DNA of 5,560 nt, from contig JAGVLZ010000380.1 of NCBI GenBank assembly GCA_020054055.1, positions 1 to 5,560 on the forward strand, in the 5' to 3' direction. Numbering within the stretch: position 1 is the stretch's first letter; each line of letters begins with the position of its first letter. A program made the position numbers and the translations under genes. Origin of the DNA: Phycisphaerales bacterium. Its GTDB lineage: Bacteria > Planctomycetota > Phycisphaerae > Phycisphaerales > UBA1924. The notes beneath the pieces are model-generated. The model did no database searches. It was not told the origin of the DNA and saw only the letters and a program-made list of their open reading frames with translations. Positions 1 through 5,488 of the stretch are shown piece by piece.

Positions 1-91
1 CGGTCGATCGCGGCGGGAGCGCGGCGAAGAGCATGAACGCCGCGCAGGCGAGCATCAGGAGGAGTGATCGCATGTGCGTCGTGGTGTTCAT
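1..91 (-). CDS. N-terminal fragment of an exported protein (runs off left edge)
   Basis: Thirty codons of a gene that continues beyond the left edge; I cannot say what the protein does. The visible part is a signal-peptide-like N-terminus: a short polar start (MNTTTHMR) followed by a hydrophobic core of about 17 residues (from SLLLML to FAAL) and then PPRS. A cysteine lies inside the core (LACAA), too early for a convincing lipobox, so ordinary Sec export is more likely than a lipoprotein. I chose the ATG at 91-89 because GAGG precedes it by 4 nt (99-96 on the minus strand). The in-frame ATG at 73-71 has no Shine-Dalgarno site. A perfect 8-bp palindrome (102-120) sits directly upstream of the ribosome binding site. 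The gene points the same way as the Bax inhibitor-like gene 180 bp upstream, but palindromes separate them, so co-transcription is uncertain. Confidence 0.6.
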   Translation of the reverse strand, partial: MNTTTHMRSLLLMLACAAFMLFAALPPRST

Positions 92-101
92 TGCGCCTCG
101 C

Positions 102-120
102 TCACCCATTTCATGGGTGA
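102..120. repeat. Perfect 8-bp palindrome upstream of the exported-protein start
   Basis: TCACCCAT (102-109) and ATGGGTGA (113-120) are exact inverted repeats around a 3-nt centre. Read on the minus strand this is a hairpin with a GAA loop, ending about 10 nt before the start codon at 91 and abutting the GAGG ribosome binding site. It could be a protein-binding operator or a 5'-UTR hairpin affecting ribosome access. It could also be one of a set of intergenic palindromes, since two more lie within the next 150 bases. The pairing is seen directly; the role is inferred. Confidence 0.6.
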
Positions 121-162
121 CAAGAGTTCTGAGTCGGTCCTTTGTCCAGCGGCTGTCGCCGC

Positions 163-236
163 CGGGCACTGGTTCACTTTGGCGGTGGCACGGGTTTGCA
201 ACCCGTGTGGTATTCGCCGGAGTGAACCAGTGCCCG
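163..236. repeat. Nested long palindrome, REP-like intergenic element
   Basis: Outer arms CGGGCACTGGTTCACT (163-178) and AGTGAACCAGTGCCCG (221-236) are perfect 16-bp inverted repeats. Inside them a second perfect palindrome, CACGGGTT (189-196) and AACCCGTG (200-207), surrounds TGC. Partial pairing between 181-185 and 214-218 could join the two into one long stem. No T-run follows on either strand, so it does not look like a classical intrinsic terminator, although it could stabilise the 3' end of the upstream minus-strand message. Its size, nesting and intergenic position suit a REP/MITE-like repeat. I think such CACGGGTT...AACCCGTG palindromes recur in planctomycete genomes, but that needs a genome-wide count. 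Confidence 0.7.
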
Positions 237-254
237 CCCCCGGCAACCATCGCG

Positions 255-271
255 CGCCCGTTCCACGGGCG
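255..271 (-). repeat. Hairpin immediately after the Bax inhibitor-like stop codon
   Basis: CGCCCGT (255-261) and ACGGGCG (265-271) pair perfectly across a 3-nt loop. On the minus strand the hairpin begins at the base right after the TGA at 274-272, with loop GGA. There is no U-tract downstream, so it would be at best a weak or factor-assisted terminator or a 3'-end stabiliser. Position and pairing are direct observations. Confidence 0.55.
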
Positions 272-1141
272 TCAGTCGCGGCGCAGTTTGGCGAGCAGGC
301 GGAGCACTTCGAGGTAGAGCCACACAAGGCTGACCATCAGCCCGAAGGCGCCGTACCACTCCATCCGCCGCGGCGCGCCGTTGCGGACTCCCTCATGGAT
401 GAACTCGAAGTCGAGGACCAGGTTGCCCGCGGCCAGCGCCACCAGCAGGAGTGAGAAGCCGATGCTGACCATCCCGCCATTGGACGGGCTGTAGACCGAC
501 GCGAGCGAGAAGGAACCGAACATGCCGGCGACCATCGCGATCACAAAGTAGATGCACACGCCGAGCGTGCCCGCCATGACGACATTCCGGAAGATGGGGC
601 CGGGGCGGATGATCTTGGTGGTGTAGCCGACGAGGAGGCCGCCGAGGATGCCGAAGGTGAGGAGCATGGCATTGAAGATGAGGCCGGTGTTCAGGGACAT
701 GGCCGCGCCGCCCGCTTGCGGCGTCGGATTCCCGCCGAATCGCTGGGCGTAGTAGGCGCTGATCCCGCCGAGGAAGAGGCCTTCGAGGAGGGCGTAAAGT
801 GGAGCGGTGATCGGGGCGGTCTTCGGGGCAAAGCAGCAGATCAGGCCGACGATGAGCCCGCCGATCGCGCCGCCGAAAATGAGCAGACCCACGGGCACGA
901 TCGGCTCCGCGGAGAGCGCCTGCGTCCACGCGAAGACCGCAGTCGTGACGGCCAGCGCGAGCAGGAAGAAGGTCTTGTTCACCGTTCCCTGCACCGTCAT
1001 CGTTGTCGGCGACGCCGCGCGCACCGGCTTCGCGTGGCCGGGCATGTCGCCCGCGCGCCCCTGCGATTCAAGGTCGTCCCACGTCTGGGCGGGGGAGAAG
1101 GCGCTGTTGTGGGTGAATGCGGGGTTGCTGGTTCGGAACAT
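272..1141 (-). CDS. Bax inhibitor-1/YccA-like (TMBIM) seven-helix membrane protein
   Basis: A 289-residue inner-membrane protein of the Bax inhibitor-1-like superfamily, close to the bacterial branch described by Pfam BaxI_1 (recognised by eye). Family members are calcium-leak or stress-related membrane proteins; their bacterial role is poorly settled. The polar N-terminus carries the MFRTSNPAF motif usual at the start of this branch. Seven hydrophobic segments follow, at about residues 57-77, 82-104, 112-132, 151-173, 185-208, 223-243 and 262-284. Typical signatures are PLYALLEGLFLGGIS (114-128), LDFEFIHEGV (243-252) and MEWYGAFGLMVSLVWLYLEV (260-279). Asp244 near the end of segment 6 is a candidate for the acidic pore residues of the family. 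The start at 1141 is set by GAGGAG 7 nt upstream (1154-1149) and by the motif at residue 1; the open frame continues to 1387 but that stretch reads through the promoter. The length is normal and the gene looks intact. It is transcribed divergently from the FGE-like gene. Confidence 0.93.
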   Translation of the reverse strand: MFRTSNPAFTHNSAFSPAQTWDDLESQGRAGDMPGHAKPVRAASPTTMTVQGTVNKTFFLLALAVTTAVFAWTQALSAEPIVPVGLLIFGGAIGGLIVGLICCFAPKTAPITAPLYALLEGLFLGGISAYYAQRFGGNPTPQAGGAAMSLNTGLIFNAMLLTFGILGGLLVGYTTKIIRPGPIFRNVVMAGTLGVCIYFVIAMVAGMFGSFSLASVYSPSNGGMVSIGFSLLLVALAAGNLVLDFEFIHEGVRNGAPRRMEWYGAFGLMVSLVWLYLEVLRLLAKLRRD

Positions 1142-1155
1142 GAGGAGTCTCCTCA
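1141..1155 (-). promoter_or_regulatory. Shine-Dalgarno inside a palindrome (Bax inhibitor-like gene)
   Basis: TGAGGAG (1141-1147) and CTCCTCA (1149-1155) are perfect inverted repeats around one base. On the mRNA the Shine-Dalgarno GAGGAG (1154-1149) is followed by its own complement CTCCTC, which fills the 7-nt spacer to the ATG. A six-pair hairpin with a GAC loop would hide both the ribosome binding site and the A of the start codon. This decides the start. It may also damp translation, but that is inference. Confidence 0.7.
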
Positions 1156-1207
1156 GAAAAGCCCGTGCGGGAGGCGTCGCCCCGGCGGAAAAGCACGGGG
1201 ACGCACC

Positions 1208-1213
1208 AGTATA
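1208..1213 (-). promoter_or_regulatory. -10 element TATACT, Bax inhibitor-like gene
   Basis: TATACT on the minus strand matches five of six bases of the TATAAT consensus. It would give a transcript starting near 1200 with a 5' UTR of about 60 nt. No good TTGACA-like -35 lies 16-18 bp upstream. The 8-bp palindrome CGATATCG (1218-1225) sits in the spacer. The same CTATACT hexamer context occurs before the gene at 4701. Confidence 0.45.
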
Positions 1214-1324
1214 GGAGCGATATCGGGCGTCGCGGCGGGGACGCTTCGGGACGCCGCTCGGCTTGCCCGCCGCGCCAGCCAGCACCGCCGATACCGAGAT
1301 CTGGGCGGATGTCCCGAACGGGGG

Positions 1325-1426
1325 ATTATTTTCGCGGCATCGAACCCAAACTTCCAAAATAGGCTTGTATTTTCTCGAAATCGTCACATATTTCTATTGC
1401 ACAAAAAAAAAAGAACGCGGCACAAT
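1325..1426. promoter_or_regulatory. AT-rich island with A10 tract, probable promoter zone of the operon
   Basis: The divergent gap 1142-1502 (361 bp) holds no gene I can support. Its middle is strikingly AT-rich compared with the rest of the window and contains ten consecutive A at 1403-1412. A weak plus-strand promoter can be drawn as TTGCAC (1397-1402), 18 bp, CACAAT (1421-1426), with the A-tract in the spacer. An alternative is TTGTAT (1365-1370) with CATATT (1387-1392). Neither match is strong. Only the base composition and position are solid. Confidence 0.35.
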
Positions 1427-1490
1427 GCGGAGGTCGGTGATGGAGCGGTTCCATCGTGCCTCCCGCACGCGGCCCCGCTTGTGAATGTGA

Positions 1491-1496
1491 AGGAGG
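1491..1496 (+). promoter_or_regulatory. Shine-Dalgarno AGGAGG of the FGE-like gene
   Basis: A full AGGAGG ends 6 nt before the ATG at 1503 and fixes that start, giving a signal peptide with a somewhat long n-region. Confidence 0.85.
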
Positions 1497-1502
1497 CGAA
1501 GA

Positions 1503-2573
1503 ATGAACGTCCTGTGCGACCATCGCGTCATCGGGTGCCACGGCGTGGGCGGGCGGTTGATCCAACTCGTTCTCGGACTCGCGGCGCTGCTCATGCTGAC
1601 GAGCGGCCCCTCGCTCGCCGGAACGGTCCCGGAATCCGAGCGCTGGGCGACGATCACGCACGCTGGGAACGCGCCCTATCCGACGCAGCCCCCGCCGTTC
1701 AGCCAGTATCCGTATCCGCCGGGGAGGGTGGACTACGAGTACCAGATCAGCCGGACGGAAACCACCGGCGCGGAGTGGCTGGAGTTCGTTCAGGCGTATG
1801 CCCCCTATGTGGACCCGGCCCTGGCTGGTACGTCCGGGTTCACGAGCCAGCGAATCCGTGCGACCGAGACTTCTCCCGGTGTGTGGCAATACGAGCTTCG
1901 CTCAGGCGGAGCCAACCGAGCCATCCGGGTCGGATGGCGCTTTGCCGCTCGTTATGTGAACTGGCTCCACAACGGCAAGGGCACCGAGCAGGCCGCGTTC
2001 GAGAGCGGCGTGTACGAGTCGAGCACGTTCGGCGGAAGCCCGAGCGAAGGGGGGTTCACGGACCAGGTTTCTCGCTCGGAAGGTGCGCGCTACTTCCTGC
2101 CAACGATCGATGAATGGGTTAAGGCTGCGTACTACGACCCGGAGCGGTATCCGCCGGAGATCGGAGGCCCTGGGTACTGGCTTTACCCCAACTCATCCGA
2201 CACGGAGTTGATCCCCGGTCCGCCTGGAGTCGGCCAGACCAGCGCGGGCTCGATGTCCACCCCCGAGGTCGCCTCCTACACGAATGTGCAGTCGCCTTGG
2301 GGACTGTGGGACCTGTCGGGCGGGCAGGCGGAGTGGCTCGAGACGGCGGCGCTCAATCCGAATGGGACCGTCTCGACACGTTTCCAGAAGGGGACCAGGG
2401 AACTCTCCCCCCTTCTCAACCAAGACCACATCGACTATCTCGGCGCCGACTTTCCGAGCGGCGGACTCGTCGGGTTCCGACTTGCACGCGTGATTCCATC
2501 GCCGGGTGCCGCGTTGGTGTTCCTGGCTTGTTCGGCGTCGGTAGTCCTCAAACGACGAAGGAGATACGCATGA
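1503..2573 (+). CDS. Exported FGE-sulfatase-fold protein with PEP-CTERM-like tail
   Basis: A 356-residue envelope protein. Residues 1-39 form a signal peptide: polar n-region, core around LIQLVLGLAALLMLTSG, likely cleavage after SLA. Residues about 78-328 resemble the formylglycine-generating-enzyme/SUMF1 fold: VDYEYQISRTETTGAEWLEF (76-95, usual EVTNAQY position), VGWRFAARYVNWL (143-155), RYFLPTIDEWVKAAYYDP (196-212, usual RLPTEAEWEYAA), SPWGLWDLSGGQAEWLE (264-280, usual GLYDMSGNVWEW) and GLVGFRLARV (321-330). The domain has no cysteine, so the copper-binding catalytic pair of true FGE is absent and sulfatase activation is unlikely; a binding or structural role, or an unrelated chemistry, is more plausible. 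Residues 331-356 (PSPGA, hydrophobic stretch, KRRRR) look like a planctomycete PEP-CTERM signal, implying exosortase-type sorting to the surface. Its stop overlaps the next start (ATGA). The family assignment is by motif; the partner and substrate are unknown. Confidence 0.85.
   Translation: MNVLCDHRVIGCHGVGGRLIQLVLGLAALLMLTSGPSLAGTVPESERWATITHAGNAPYPTQPPPFSQYPYPPGRVDYEYQISRTETTGAEWLEFVQAYAPYVDPALAGTSGFTSQRIRATETSPGVWQYELRSGGANRAIRVGWRFAARYVNWLHNGKGTEQAAFESGVYESSTFGGSPSEGGFTDQVSRSEGARYFLPTIDEWVKAAYYDPERYPPEIGGPGYWLYPNSSDTELIPGPPGVGQTSAGSMSTPEVASYTNVQSPWGLWDLSGGQAEWLETAALNPNGTVSTRFQKGTRELSPLLNQDHIDYLGADFPSGGLVGFRLARVIPSPGAALVFLACSASVVLKRRRRYA
2493..2570 (+). other. PEP-CTERM-like C-terminal sorting signal
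   Basis: This encodes residues 331-356 of the FGE-like protein: IPSPGA, then a hydrophobic stretch (ALVFLACSASVVL) and a KRRRR cluster. The tripartite layout is that of PEP-CTERM domains, with PSP in place of PEP as often seen in planctomycetes. Processing by an exosortase encoded elsewhere is inferred. Confidence 0.65.
2558..2563 (+). promoter_or_regulatory. Shine-Dalgarno AAGGAG of the dockerin-like gene, inside the previous gene
   Basis: AAGGAG ends 6 nt before the ATG at 2570 and lies within the last codons of the FGE-like gene, where it also encodes part of the arginine cluster. With the ATGA stop/start overlap (2570-2573) this indicates translational coupling. Confidence 0.85.
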
Positions 2574-4435
2574 GATTCGGACTTCACGTTCTCGCTCTGC
2601 TCTGCGGGCTCTTGTTCACATCCTCGGCCTTTGCGCTCCCGGGAATCGCTGTCAGCGCGACCAACGGGGGCACCTACTCGCTTGTCTACCTTGGCGGCGA
2701 CGAATACGGCCTCACGCTGACGGCAACCACCGAGAACGTCGTGACGACGTTCACGATCACACGGAACACCCAGTACGCCTTCCTGAAATACATCGACGTG
2801 TACTCCTCGAACCCGGGCGGCACCACGGCGCTTGTCATCGGCACCCCGGACGAGAAGGTCTATTCGATCCATGAGATCGACCTGCTCGACGAGCAGGGGT
2901 TTACCGCCATCGTCAGCATGGACCTTGCACAGAACTTCGAGAATGCCGAGTTGAACGGGATCGAGAACTCGCGAATCGGCGGCGATGTGAACGGGTACGT
3001 CACACTCAGAACCAACTCTCGCGGCTCGGCCTTTCTTCAGGCGAACGTCATCGGCAATGTTTACGCCGACATCACGGTCGAGGACAACGGCGTCGCTCCA
3101 TTCGGGTTCATCGATTTGCTCCGGGTTGACGGCCAGATTGGAACATCGACAACGCTCGCCAACATCCGCATCGACGGTGTCATCTTCGGGATCACGGCGG
3201 GGGAGATCAACGCCTCGATCCGTGGGACCGGCACGAGCGGAGCATCGACCTACGTCCGCCAGGTCTTCCAGATCGAAGCGAACAAGAACACCGGTGGTTC
3301 CGGCGACATCCGGGGTGACATCCGCTGCCTCATGACCGATTTCCCTGGTTCAATCGACGTGTTCATCCGCGCTGTGGGCGACCTGGAGGGAACGATCTAC
3401 GTTGGAGAATCGTTCTTGGAGAAGTTTGAGTTGGTGAGCGAGATCGAATCGCAGCAGGCTTTCGGGCTGAAGGGGAGGGTTATTGTCAACGCGCTCGATG
3501 TCGCGGGACAATGGTTCTCCGATGTCAACATCGGACCGCCCGGGAGCCAGATCACGCTTGACGGCAACTCTTACTCGGAGCCCGGCGCGTATCCCAACAC
3601 CGCGGCGTCTCTCGGCGGCGGCACAGTCGGTGAAGTTCCGTTCCGGCTTCACCGGGAGGATTGCTTCCCCATCCACGCCGTGACGATCGATCCCGCCGGC
3701 ATCGCCAACGAAATTCGGATGCGCCACTACGGCCCCGTGACCTGGAACAGCGCCGACGGCCAACCCTTCCAGGTCCACCGCCGCAAGATCGGATCGACTT
3801 CCGAGTTCGACTGGCAACTCCAGGACTGCTTCACCTGCGCCCTCGACTCGACCAACGACACCATCGTCAAGGTTTCGACGTCAAGTGTGAGCCGCTTGCA
3901 GCGCGGCGTTGAGTACCGCGTCTCCCGCCGCCTGCGGAGCGACGGGACGAACGTGCTCCGCTGCAACCTCCCCACCGGCACCCCCGAGGTCGCCTACTAC
4001 AGCCCCCTGACCTTCAAGGTGTGCCAAGCCTTCTTCGCCCACTCCCCCGGCGACGCCGACGACAGCGGACTCGTGGACGCCAACGATGTCGACAGCGTCC
4101 TGGCCAACTGGGGCTCGACCGCCTGCATGAAGTTCGGCGATGCCGACCGCAACGGCATCATCAACACTCTCGACCTCCAGGAGGCCGAACTCTACAACGG
4201 CTTCGAGTACTGCTACGCCGAGGGGATGGGCGTCGCCCCGCAGGCCGACGGCTTCGCCCGGATGGGCCTCGAAGCCGAAACCGTCGCGTCGTTCGTCCCG
4301 ATGACCCTCACCGAGGCCGTGACCGAAATGGGCTACGACGATACCGACGACTTCGCCCAGCAGTTTGACGCGATGGAACGCGCGGCGCGGGAGATCGCCC
4401 GACAGGTGCTGATGGCGCTCCTGAATGGGGAATAG
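2570..4435 (+). CDS. Secreted beta-rich protein with internal dockerin-like repeat pair
   Basis: A 621-residue exported protein. Residues 1-22 are a signal peptide (core LALLCGLLF, probable cleavage after AFA). Residues about 28-330 are rich in short beta strands with recurrent glycine-led units such as GDVNGYVTL, GNVYADITV, GEINASIRG, GDIRGDIRC and GDLEGTIYVG, suggesting a beta-helix or stacked-sheet architecture. Residues about 355-487 form a second beta-rich region containing five of the protein's cysteines (365, 420, 423, 465, 485). Residues 494-544 hold two dockerin-type calcium loops: D495, D497, S499, D503, D506 and D524, D526, N528, N532, D535. An acidic and then helical tail of about 75 residues follows, so the dockerin is not terminal as it is in cellulosomal enzymes. 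I see no catalytic motif and no membrane or sorting anchor. Start chosen at 2570 from the Shine-Dalgarno site, signal peptide and ATGA overlap; the open frame extends upstream only as a shadow of the previous gene. Function unknown; it probably acts together with the coupled FGE-like protein. Confidence 0.88.
   Translation: MRFGLHVLALLCGLLFTSSAFALPGIAVSATNGGTYSLVYLGGDEYGLTLTATTENVVTTFTITRNTQYAFLKYIDVYSSNPGGTTALVIGTPDEKVYSIHEIDLLDEQGFTAIVSMDLAQNFENAELNGIENSRIGGDVNGYVTLRTNSRGSAFLQANVIGNVYADITVEDNGVAPFGFIDLLRVDGQIGTSTTLANIRIDGVIFGITAGEINASIRGTGTSGASTYVRQVFQIEANKNTGGSGDIRGDIRCLMTDFPGSIDVFIRAVGDLEGTIYVGESFLEKFELVSEIESQQAFGLKGRVIVNALDVAGQWFSDVNIGPPGSQITLDGNSYSEPGAYPNTAASLGGGTVGEVPFRLHREDCFPIHAVTIDPAGIANEIRMRHYGPVTWNSADGQPFQVHRRKIGSTSEFDWQLQDCFTCALDSTNDTIVKVSTSSVSRLQRGVEYRVSRRLRSDGTNVLRCNLPTGTPEVAYYSPLTFKVCQAFFAHSPGDADDSGLVDANDVDSVLANWGSTACMKFGDADRNGIINTLDLQEAELYNGFEYCYAEGMGVAPQADGFARMGLEAETVASFVPMTLTEAVTEMGYDDTDDFAQQFDAMERAAREIARQVLMALLNGE
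4049..4201 (+). other. Dockerin-like pair of calcium-binding loops
   Basis: This encodes residues 494-544. Loop 1 is GDADDSGLVDANDV and loop 2 is GDADRNGIINTLDL, each fitting D-x-(N/D)-x-(S/N/D)-G-x-(I/V)-x-x-x-D. The starts of the loops are 29 residues apart. Such modules are abundant in planctomycete secreted proteins without known cohesins, so the binding partner cannot be assumed. Confidence 0.82.
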
Positions 4436-4466
4436 GCAGCGCGGCGCCCCGATGAACTGACTTGTG

Positions 4467-4493
4467 AAGGCCGGGGAGATGCCCGGCCTTTTT
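4467..4493 (+). terminator. Intrinsic terminator of the two-gene operon
   Basis: AAGGCCGGG (4467-4475) pairs perfectly with CCCGGCCTT (4482-4490) across a 6-nt loop, and the run of T continues to 4493. It lies 31 bp after the stop codon at 4435 and closes the operon that starts at 1503. The stem's A-rich left side offers only a very short U-tract in the opposite direction, so plus-strand use is favoured. Confidence 0.9.
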
Positions 4494-4665
4494 CGTCGCC
4501 ATTGACACCGTTCCCGCAACGCACGGCTTGCCCTCCCGCGGAATCGTGCCAAGCCGCGACAATCCATCCTTCTTGACTTGGCGGGCGTGCCTCTCTCGAC
4601 GATTATCAGGTTCTTCTCGTCCGGGGTCTTGAGCCAGACCACCGAGATAAAGGAGTCCGACCCCC

Positions 4666-4671
4666 TATACT
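4666..4671 (+). promoter_or_regulatory. -10 element TATACT of the unrecognised gene at 4701
   Basis: TATACT matches five of six consensus bases and lies 29 bp before the ATG, giving a short leader that just contains the AAAGGAG ribosome binding site. No convincing -35 is visible at 16-18 bp spacing. The flanks (CCCCCTATACTCGCGCG) resemble the minus-strand element at 1208-1213 (CTCCTATACTGGTGCG). Confidence 0.5.
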
Positions 4672-4685
4672 CGCGCGACACCTCG

Positions 4686-4692
4686 AAAGGAG
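4686..4692 (+). promoter_or_regulatory. Shine-Dalgarno AAAGGAG for the gene at 4701
   Basis: AAAGGAG ends 8 nt before the ATG at 4701. It selects this start over upstream in-frame non-ATG possibilities, which would run back through the TATACT element. Confidence 0.85.
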
Positions 4693-4700
4693 CACCCGCC

Positions 4701-5456
4701 ATGCCCCCCACCGCCGCCGACGCCGCCTCGATCCGCCTGTACGATCACGATGGGGATGCGCTGATGGCCGGGGCGACCGCGAGGATCGGCGGGCCCAAGA
4801 GCACCTGGGGCGCGGACCGCGTAACGCTGCTCCCCGACGCGCCGACGCTTGTGGATAAGGCCGGGCGGGTGCGCATCCTCTGGGGGCAGCAACTGATCCC
4901 CGACCTCCTCGCGGGTCGGTACCGCGCGGTGGTCTGCGGCGTGAACTCCGAGGACAACTCCCACGGCGTGATCGCCCAGATCGTCGACCTCACCCAAACC
5001 AGCCAGTGGACCGCCAAGACCGTCACCAGTTACGCCAAGATGTTCTCGGAGGCGATCGGCCTGCACGCCGCCGACGACCGCGAGCCGTATGTTCTGAAGT
5101 ACGACCTCGACTCGCTCCTCATCTTCGCGCTGCTGCGGCCAAAGGGACGCGAGTACTTCACCCTCGAAGACCTCTCGCGCGGCTTCAAGACCGTGACAAA
5201 GATGCTCCAGGGTCGGCGCGAGCGCATCCCCATCGCCAGCGTCTCCTTCCTCAACGCCCGCGCGAACCGCCTCGTCGAGAGCGACCGACAGAAGGTCGAG
5301 CCCCCCTTCGAGAGCGTGCTGCGCACGATGTACGAGGCGGGGTTCCGCGGCGACGTCTACACCGCCCCGCGCATGTGGAGCATGGGCCACGTCGGCGTCT
5401 TCCCGGCGTATCCCTTCCCGGAGGGGTTGGATCGGATGCGCGAGGGGGGAGAATAG
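4701..5456 (+). CDS. Uncharacterised soluble protein, 251 residues
   Basis: I do not recognise this protein. It has no signal peptide and no membrane segment, so it should be cytoplasmic. Residues about 10-105 look beta-rich: IRLYDHDGDALM, VTLLPDAPTLVDKAGRVRIL, AGRYRAVVCGVNSEDNSHGV, then IAQIVDLT. The single cysteine (Cys79) lies in the RAVVCGVN strand. Residues about 106-215 look mixed-helical: SYAKMFSEAIGL, DLDSLLIFALL, FTLEDLSRGFKTVTKMLQGR and PPFESVLRTMYEAG. The C-terminus (GDVYTAPRMWSMGHVGVFPA, then YPFPEGLDRM) is rich in aromatic residues and proline and looks like a conserved family signature. It appears to be transcribed alone from its own promoter after the operon terminator. The start at 4701 is well supported by the Shine-Dalgarno site. 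Codon use resembles its neighbours, and nothing suggests truncation. I propose no function. Confidence 0.85.
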   Translation: MPPTAADAASIRLYDHDGDALMAGATARIGGPKSTWGADRVTLLPDAPTLVDKAGRVRILWGQQLIPDLLAGRYRAVVCGVNSEDNSHGVIAQIVDLTQTSQWTAKTVTSYAKMFSEAIGLHAADDREPYVLKYDLDSLLIFALLRPKGREYFTLEDLSRGFKTVTKMLQGRRERIPIASVSFLNARANRLVESDRQKVEPPFESVLRTMYEAGFRGDVYTAPRMWSMGHVGVFPAYPFPEGLDRMREGGE

Positions 5457-5488
5457 GATTCTTCACCACAGAGCGGCTGTGTTGATTG

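Noticed and set aside
1142..1387. N-terminal extension of the Bax inhibitor-like protein
   Set aside because: The extension would read through the TATACT element and the GAGGAG site, and the family's MFRTSNPAF start begins exactly at 1141.
716..2113. Long plus-strand open frame across the Bax inhibitor-like gene and into the operon
   Set aside because: Its product is low-complexity and arginine-rich with no family signature. It lies antisense to a clear membrane protein and then out of frame with the FGE-like gene. It is a shadow of high GC content.
2297..2569. Upstream extension of the dockerin-like gene
   Set aside because: It lies out of frame inside the FGE-like gene. The signal peptide and Shine-Dalgarno site both point to the ATG at 2570.
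4502..4507. Perfect TTGACA as a -35 box
   Set aside because: No -10-like hexamer lies 16-18 bp downstream, and the likely -10 for the next gene is about 160 bp away.
4524..4556. CGGCTTG / CAAGCCG inverted repeat between operon terminator and next gene
   Set aside because: Only 7 bp with a 19-nt loop and no T-run; this is expected by chance in GC-rich sequence.
3881..4711. Long minus-strand open frame opposite the dockerin-like region
   Set aside because: It is antisense to the clearly coding dockerin module and crosses the terminator and the next promoter. Its composition is that of a reverse-complement shadow.
5467..5481. CACAG / CTGTG hairpin after the gene at 4701, as a terminator
   Set aside because: A five-pair stem without a T-run is too weak to call.
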